A stretch of 64,000 nt of DNA from Chionoecetes opilio. Its lineage: Eukaryota; Arthropoda; Malacostraca; Decapoda; Majidae. Below, piece by piece: positions 56,831-64,000 of the stretch; position 1 is the first letter of the stretch, and each line of letters starts with the position of its first letter. The notes beneath the pieces were generated by a model. It was not told the origin of the DNA. It saw only the letters and a list, made by a program, of their open reading frames with translations, and made no database searches. The position numbers and the translations under genes are program-made. The DNA lies in the NCBI GenBank assembly GCA_016584305.1, contig JACEEZ010016253.1, forward strand, positions 117,501 through 181,500, given 5' to 3'.

Positions 56831-58795
56831 AGTAGTTAGTAGTTGAAAGTTAAAGTAAAGTAAGTTAGTATAGTGAAGGTATTCACCCGAAGGTGACAAT
56901 AGTGAGAATTATGTTCTTTAAACCCTTATCATTGCTATGTCGCTCGTAGTGATACCAAGTGGGGCCCTGCTGGTGCTAAATGCTCGCAGGCGACTCAGTC
57001 AGATTTGAAATCTCCTGCTCATAGAACTGTGCCAACAATATCCAGTCTATATTTTCATGGTCCAGTCATAAAAGGGTTCCTTGCCCCTATAACGCTCCGA
57101 ACCCTGTCATTCCTCCCCTCCCCCATTAACCCCAAGGATAAACCCCGCAATGGAACATTTTGATATGCATTTACTGAAGGCAGAATATGCAATATAAGTA
57201 GCAATAACAACAAGCCAAGTCTTATAGTTCTGGAAAATTTATTCTAAATGATGTACAGAATTTTGCTACGATTGCATAACTCCTGAGATACGGAGTGATG
57301 AAATCGAGGATGGGGGGTTTACCCCCCCGGACCGCCCACTGGGTATCATATCTCTGACCGCCTTGCTGCCCAATGAAAGAGTTAACAATTATGTTATAAC
57401 TAGTTTTGTTTTTTCTTTCAGGAATGGCACCCTACTGTTTCATGTGACACTTATATATGTCAGGTTAAGGATTGTCAGTTATGCCGAATGTTAACATTGT
57501 ATTTTCATTACATTAATGATATGGATTTTCATTCTTTTCCTGTTTATGATAAAATATTTATTTTATGATTTATTTTCATCATACTGAATAAGACTATTAA
57601 AATGCGAACTCCAGATATGTATATGACATTTGAATGAAGGCATTCTGGTTTCATCCTAGGCAAACTAAGAGCTTTTGGGGGTGCTATTGCCAAAATTGTA
57701 GACAAATATTGTTAATGAAAAAGAGGTTCTCTGTAGATCTTTGAATATGTAAACAAGGTGTGATGTGAATTGTATCTCTACAGATGGAAGATGGCACAGC
57801 ATGTTTGATTACACATCAACGTCAATGATGTCATCAGCTGATGGTAAAACCAGTGCTATCGGAAACCAACACCAACACCCCCAATATACCTGCCACATTT
57901 CAAAAACAAAGGCATGGCGGGAAAGGAGATTCTCAGGGAGGAAAACAGCTTTATAAGATTCTTCTATTGACATCACAATTACTTATTCTTAACTGCATGG
58001 ATCTCAGATGTACCAAAAACACTTGGCCCTCCGAGTGGAAAAAGCACTAACATCCCGTCATTGCGTTGGCTGCTCTTGGAGATTTTTTATGGTGTTCCCC
58101 TTAATAACCCTGTATAACTTATGTGTTCGTCTGCATTGTTTTTCAGTTGTCTGTTAAACATGTTCACACCTAGTATGATGGGAGAGAGAGAAATTCAGCA
58201 AACTAATCGCTGTAGTAGGATTGCAGTAGAAATAACTGATCTTGCAATATCAGCAGCTAAGTAGAAGACACGTGGCATATCCTAGGCTTGTCATGAACAC
58301 CTGTTGCTTAATATAGATATGATCCAGTCCACTATATTTGAATATCACATACCACATGAAAAGTAAAAAAAAAAAAAAAAGTAGTACAGTTTACCTCGTC
58401 TAACACCAAGGTATAGTGAGTCGGCACTGCTACGCATCTAGAGAAATTTCGCGTTACAAGGACTGGTGAAAGCCTTTTTTACTTCCTACCCCTTCCAATG
58501 GATGACTTGGATGGACATTTTAGTTATTCTAGATCCCTATTAGGAGCTTCTGCTCAAGGATCTGGTCTTACATTACAACTTGTTGGAAAAAATTCACAGT
58601 ATTGTAATATGTATATAAAGAGGCTATGAAAAATATCAAAATCAATATCAACGTCCCCTCTTTCCTCCCCTTTACCACTTAAAATACCCTTTATGTAGGA
58701 GGAAAAACAAAACCCACACTGCTGGCATTATTAGATGAAAAACAAGGAAAGCACAGTGGGAGTTAAAAATAAATAAAAATACAGTAAAGTATATA
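56831..58795. other. Gene-free stretch
   Basis: No gene recognised. A poly-A run lies at 58363-58380. Near 58386 a CAGTTTACCTCGTCTAAC sequence resembles a pogo-type terminus without a partner. Confidence 0.4.
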
Positions 58796-58886
58796 CAGTA
58801 AAAGCCTTATTAACTTGGGCACACGATAGGGCTCGGCCCTTGCCGCGTTGATTCAATGTTCCGAGTTATGCAATGTCCCCGGATAT

Positions 58887-58919
<33 letters not shown>

Positions 58920-59507
58920 CAATAATTAATAATAATAATATACCAGTACCGTAATAGTATAAAAACTATACTTACCAGTGAACGGGTAGCAAACAGCATG
59001 TAATCCCAAGGAGAGGGGAGCCTTGTCGTAACATGTAGAAGATGTTAGGGGGGACTCAGTCGCATTTTACAAAATGGTATACTTTAATCACTTCTAAAAT
59101 CACAACTCTATACTATATTGTATCGAGGAGTTTACGTACCTGTACAACCTAATTTTACATCTTGAGCACTTCAATTACCTGCAAAACACTATTGCCCTTG
59201 TCCATTAACTCTACCTTCGACTCGCGAGTGCCGGTGAGGCACAGGCGGGGCGGCATGAGCCTCTAATCACAGCTGTCACTAAACATCCTGCCTGTGCCAC
59301 CAGGGCAGAGACCAACTATCACAGCCAATCGAGTGAGCCTCCAGGGCTACCATACCCACCCATGGAGACACTGCCTACACTGCTATAGAATAGGTGTAAA
59401 AAATAATAATAAAAAAAAAAAAAAAAAAAAAAAAAACCTTGTCACTTTGCCATGCCGAGTTATATTCAAATTCCGCGATATACAGTGCGAGTTATAAGGC
59501 TTGACTG
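58796..59507. mobile_element. pogo-like MITE, 712 bp, TA-flanked
   Basis: The left end CAGTAAAAGCCTTATTAACT and the right end, read inward, CAGTCAAGCCTTATAACTC, form imperfect terminal inverted repeats. TA lies on both outer sides (58794-58795 and 59508-59509), as expected for the Tc1/mariner-pogo group. The interior has a poly-A run of about 29 (58891-58919), AATAAT repeats and a second poly-A run near 59411, but no transposase. Confidence 0.8.
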
Positions 59508-59509
59508 TA

Positions 59510-59784
59510 AGTACCACATTGACTTACGAGTGCCCCAACTTACGAGGTTTTCCGAGTTACGAGCAGTAGCTCGGTCGATTGTTTGCTATGAGTTGCGAGG
59601 CCAAAATCCGAGTTACCACGAAACAACAGCTTCAGATACGCCGCCGCATAGTTGGCGCAGCGAAAACGCCCACACAACATCCCCCGCCCCCCAGCATCCG
59701 GACGTCTCATCTCGTTACACTTCATTTTGTTACACTAGCCGTTGGAAGCATCTCTGTTGTGTTATGTGCTCACACAGCCGGAAA
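59510..59784. other. Second decayed mariner/pogo-like segment
   Basis: ACTTACGAGTGCCCCAACTT and ACGAGGTTTTCCGAGTTACG are typical of subterminal text in degenerate TcMar elements. No boundary could be set. Confidence 0.4.
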
Positions 59785-60075
59785 TGCAAATGGCGGAGGG
59801 TGGAGTGCAGTACGTTTATAGCGGCCAGTTCCACCACAGTGTTTCCGACAGCTGATACACAGAGTATAACCCTGGCGAATGGCAAATGGCGGAGGGTCTG
59901 AGTGCAGGTACGTTTAGCGGCGTCACCCACAGCTGATACACAGAGTATAAACACTCGTCGAATGACAATGGCGGAGATGAGTGCAGTACGTTTAGTGCAG
60001 TTCACCCACAGCTGTTTCCAACAAGGATACACAGTGTAAACCATCTGGTGAAGCAAATGGTGGAGGGGTGAGTGC
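59785..60075. repeat. Tandem repeat, 82-96-bp unit, about 3.3 copies
   Basis: Units begin AAATGGCGGAGGG at about 59788, 59884, 59966 and 60055. Each has GAGTGCAG, TACGTTTA, CACAGCTG and GATACACAG(A/T)GTATAA. Spacing varies by indels. Confidence 0.85.
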
Positions 60076-60419
60076 AGTCCAGTCCATTAGTACACGTAAA
60101 AAAAAATGGGGTTGTATTTTGGGGGCGGAAAGGATTAGGATGGTATTTCAATAATTTCAATGGGGAATAATTGATTTGATATATGAAGCAAATTGAGTTA
60201 TGATGCTCGATCAATGAAACGAATTAAAACTCGAAGCCAAGGTACCAACTGTATATATTTGTCACACACCATTACGAGGAGAGAGAGAAGACGAGTGTGA
60301 GAGATCTTTTGTTGTTTTTTTCTTTTTTTCCCATAATAGGGAGGGAATAAACAAGGATAAAAAAAAAAGACGGAATATTCAACATAAGAGCCCGCTAATT
60401 GCCTGTCCTCATAATCAAT

Positions 60420-61640
60420 CTTTCTTTCGCTGTTTGACGTTAGCTCTATCCCACACTATTTTCATGAGGTCTAGACCGGCCGATATGATAACGCTTCCAA
60501 CTATTCTCTATCCATTGCATCAAACTTCCTTCAATGCCCAATGTGCCAGATCTCTTCAATACACGCCTCCACGTCATTCCTTGGCCTGCCTGGTGGGCGG
60601 CGACTGAACTATCCACTCCTAACAGCTCTCCCCAAGCCTCATCCACTTTCTCTCCTCTTAAAGTGTCCAACACCATCTCAATTGCCTTACTATCAGCACT
60701 GTACTGCGTTCTTTCAAATCCACAGATTTTCGGCACCTCTTCACTGGGAGACACTTCAACTCTTCCATGTGATCCAGTCATATATATTTCAACATTCTCC
60801 GATCACAACACCAAACACACAATCCTCCAAACTTCTTTGGTTCCAAAGCCCATATCTCACCACCTAAAACCATACAGCATAAACTGATATTATGCATGCT
60901 TCATATATTGCTTAGTTTTGATCATTTTTTCAGAGGAATACTATTGTATTATACAGCAGTACCGCTATTTCTCTACACTTCACTCATGTAGTTCTATCGA
61001 CTACTTGTTCTTACTGCTCTCTTACACTCCACCCTCAGCTAGAGCTGTAACATGTCACCAAGATACACAAAAACTGTTAAACTTCTATACATCTCCATCA
61101 CTTCTTAGTTCTCTACCTCTTCCTCTTACTTGGCGGTCCCCTCTGTTGATTCTTCTTATACACAATGGACAGCAAAATCTACGACTCCTATGCAGGTTTT
61201 CTAGAGCACCCGAAAAATCTTTTATGGCACCACTGTCCACATTCCTTGCAACGAATAGAGTTTACTCCTACTCCCACTACCACACACCCCACAGGGAACT
61301 TCCCACTGTATATGTTGCTCAATTTCTTGCTGTTACCATCCTTCGTCTTGGACCATATTCACTTCAGACCTCTTCCTCTCATTGCTTGCTTTCAATCTAT
61401 AAATCTCCTCTCAACTTATCCTCCCTTGTCTCAGCATGTCAAGAACTAAATCATCTGCATATAGCAGCTCCCATGGATCTCCTGTTCTGCATTCCTGGGT
61501 GGGCCCCTTCCATCCCTACCACAAACAAAAAGAGGCCTGTCCTCATAATGCAGACACTAACAGATTTTTACAACAAACAAAAGGGAGTGGCGGTCACAAT
61601 GAAGTTTGGAAGGTGTCTTGTGTTCCTCTCATGAAGGATT
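60420..61640 (-). pseudogene. LINE reverse transcriptase C-terminal half with Cys-rich module
   Basis: The minus-strand reading starts near 61600 with LFVVGMEG-like text and the RT motif DPWELLYADDLVLD (about 61475). A Cys-rich segment follows: PCGVCG, then VNSIRCKECGQWCHKR across a frame change (about 61300-61220), which looks like a zinc-binding finger. Then come FCVLGDML with AEGG (about 61050), CDRRMLKYMTG (about 60800), CGLKEL, RQLRW, RRPPGRPRNDVE (about 60590) and ENSVG before the stop at 60446. This block order is the 3' half of a LINE, distinct from the family at 91-1268. Frameshifts are frequent and the 5' half is absent. Confidence 0.75.
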
Positions 61641-63771
61641 AAAGGTGAGTAGTCCACAAAGGTGGGAAATAAAATCAGGCAAGAGCAGGATGTATATAGG
61701 ATTTGAAAACACTGGGGGCTGAGACTTGCCCAGAAATCTTTAGATTTTACGATTGAATAATTTTACATTATCTAGAGACCTAAGAGTACAAATTTAGATC
61801 AGATGTGATTATACTAAAGCACTACCAAAAGTTCTGGTCAGTGTGCTCAGGCTAACTTTCGCTGCCATGAACTAAAGACATAATCAATGCAATCTTGAAT
61901 TATGATTCGAATTTTGTTAATATATTCTTTTCAGCAAACAGGGGTAAAAAAAAAAAACCATTAAGAAAAAATGCGAGTATGTCAGGATTGAAAACAGTCA
62001 TCATTAGTGATGGTTTATTTGGGACCATGGCCTTGTACACATTTTTGAAATTTGATTAACTCCTGGTCTATTTATCTTCTTGATATTGTGTGACAAATTT
62101 AGAGGTTTCTTTGAACTGTGACAAAACTGGTAACATGTGCCTACTTCTATCTGATACTATCCTCTTTCACTTCTCCCCCAAACAAACCTTTTGGGTTTCA
62201 TCTATCTATCACGGTTCCTTCATCTCTACTCTCTCCTCTTCTCACATGTCCTGCTCATAAAAAGAATGCAATCAGTATATGCCAAGCAACATCAAACCAA
62301 ATCTCTCATTTCTCATCATAATTTTGTGATGGCACCGGGTAGAGCTACTCTTGTTTTTAAAAGGGTTAGGCTGAGCTTGGAAGATTTATAAATTAATAGG
62401 TAAGTTAATGAATCTCTCACCAACTTGTCTGTTCATTTTAAGGTCTTTAGAGGCCATCCTGACCCTTTATTCATGGCTATAGCAGTGTCAATGTCTCCCT
62501 CTTTACTGCGTCTGCACCAACACAACACCAGGGTTTTGGAGAGGTGTAGCTTCCTTGCTATTCCAGATGCAAATTTCCCTGATTTATACTTAACTATGCA
62601 TTAGACCTTTGCGAACATGGAGAGCTGCTTTAGGCTCATTTTGGACTTCTTAAGGTGCCGCTGGAAGGGCGCAGTTGTGCCACTAAGAAAGGGCAAGAAA
62701 AACCTCTTACAAGGAGAAAATAATGCATCAAATGCACCCTCTCTCTTACATAGCTTATCTGACAGTGATGCATAAACCTATGCCAATTTAGGCCAACACT
62801 CATGCTGAGTTGCTGAATGTATAATGTCTCCCATACTTGCAGCACCTGAGCTGAATTTATTCATCATTATATGTGGCTTACTATGTATTTTTCCCTGACT
62901 CCAGACTTTTATTTGTTTATTTATTGAAATATTAATTTCTCTTTTTGGAGTGACTATACATGTACGGACTGCCCTTCATTTCCGAAATATCTTACGCATG
63001 ATATTAATACAAGGGATATTAAGTACTTGACCCTCTTTTACTCACTCCAACTCTTAGTATAGATCTGTCTAGTGCTCCATCCCTTGCACTTATGACATAC
63101 TCGTAAGAAATAGAAATTGTCTGTGCACTGGAGGGACACATTCCATCAATATCCACAAAAAATATAGTACATCAGGCATACTACATGTCCTGCCTTTGTA
63201 GCTTTTCTACACCCGATCACCACACATTATTTAAAGAAAGGAACTACTATCCCCATTTTTAAGAACTTCTATATACATGGCCAAACACCGCTCATAAGAC
63301 TGGCCATAGACCACTTTATCTCTGGACTGTTCACGCGACAATGTTTTGAAATTGCAAGCTGCATAGCGGCCTGCCCGACAAAGAGATATACAGGGAGGTC
63401 CCGAAGATACAAGCAGTTAGGTTCCACCTGGCATACTCGTAAAGCGAAATCTTGTATAACGAAACACATAACTAATGGTAAAATGTAGGTTTGGTTCCAG
63501 GACCCCATCAATTAAAAAAAGAAAAAGAAAAAAATACCATGTTTTTCAAGCTAAAATAAACTATAGCAAGCACAACAAACACACAGCGTCTATATTACCC
63601 ACACTGTACTACCTATTCTGTAGAAAAACATTCTGAAAGAGAAAATAGCACACAAAATAACATAACTGCACAATAAAAAGTGCACATTAATTAAACATAA
63701 AACATGCATAACAAGCAAAAAAGACGTTGTAATGTAGGGGACGCCACATGATACAAGAGAAGGTAGTGTAG
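61641..63771. other. Gene-free stretch
   Basis: No gene recognised. At 63391 a TACAGGGAGGTCCCGAAG sequence followed by AGGTTCC resembles a mariner-type terminus with a TA flank, without a visible partner. Confidence 0.4.
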
Positions 63772-64000
63772 CGGTCCCAAGGTTGGGGCCGCACACCTGC
63801 TAATTACCCCTAAAGGTCAGGCCGCGCCATATGCTTAATTACCCTTCAGGTCACGCCTTGCTAGGGGTGACCTGACTGCGGTTCCAAGGTTGGGGCCGCA
63901 CACCTGCTAATTACCCCTAAATGTCAGGCCGCGCCATATGCTTAATTACCCTTCAGGTCACGGCCTGCTAGGGGTGACCTCACTGGGGTCAACCAAATCC
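63772..64000. repeat. Tandem repeat, 116-bp unit, two copies, continuing past the window edge
   Basis: Units start at 63773 (GGTCCCAAGGTTGGGGCCG) and 63889 (GGTTCCAAGGTTGGGGCCG) and are about 97% alike. Each has AGGTCA-type half-sites: AAAGGTCAGG (AATGTCAGG in the second), TCAGGTCACG and GGGGTGACCT. The array may extend beyond 64000. Confidence 0.9.

Noticed and set aside
60534..61634. Plus-strand frames of 117-238 residues rich in Ser, Leu and Pro
   Set aside because: The minus strand encodes a LINE reverse transcriptase with a YADD motif across the same bases.
1..64000. tRNA or rRNA genes
   Set aside because: I looked for GGTTCGAATC-type T-loops and paired arms and for conserved rRNA text and found none that fold. 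A dedicated scan would be needed to exclude a degraded copy.

Overview
The window looks like repeat-saturated eukaryotic nuclear DNA, most likely from an arthropod and probably a decapod crustacean. That assignment is an inference. It rests on LINE and hAT families I associate with crustacean genomes, TTAGG-like repeat blocks, long AT and CA microsatellites, and the lack of any prokaryotic gene arrangement. I see no complete host gene, no rRNA or tRNA, and no CRISPR. Almost every recognisable protein is a decayed transposable element interrupted by frameshifts. Some of those frameshifts may be sequencing errors, because homopolymer quality is poor, worst at about 31-37 kb.

Layout. 0-2.4 kb: a LINE reverse-transcriptase fragment between inverted-repeat arms, followed by a palindromic ATACCGGTAT block. 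2.4-6.3 kb: two related gag-like regions (period about 1.86 kb) that run without a pol gene into a polypurine tract and a clean 802-bp LTR. 6.9-9.6 kb: arms and hairpins of a palindromic repeat family. 10.1-42.0 kb: the core of the window. Pieces of one large minus-strand transposon-type gene, with DTDVVVLA and THE(E/R)ADTR signatures, lie in correct N-to-C order at 42035-40340, 26480-24481, 14290-14261 and 11215-10150. Between them sit a hAT element (14291-24480, matching 8-bp target duplication), which itself holds a decayed Gypsy element (14911-22089), and a 3-kb element with long terminal inverted repeats (11216-14260) that encodes a paralogue of the same gene. The gap between the first two pieces (26.5-40.3 kb) holds tandem 2.5-kb segments, a low-quality tract and a 2.3-kb Harbinger-like element with TTA duplications.

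44-64 kb: a 565-bp fold-back element, one candidate host exon, more hairpin-family copies, a second copy of the first LINE, an interspersed repeat present in both orientations, a pogo-like TA-flanked MITE, a third LINE fragment (minus strand) with a Cys-rich segment after the RT motif, and short tandem repeats up to the window edge.

The genes form no pathway; they record successive insertions. The relative order can be read. The large gene was present first. The hAT and the long-TIR element both landed in it, only 30 bp apart, and the Gypsy element then entered the hAT. The most interesting biology is the DTDVVVLA-type gene family. It is intron-containing, carries XPG/PIN-like acidic motifs, and is represented here by two divergent members, one inserted in the other.
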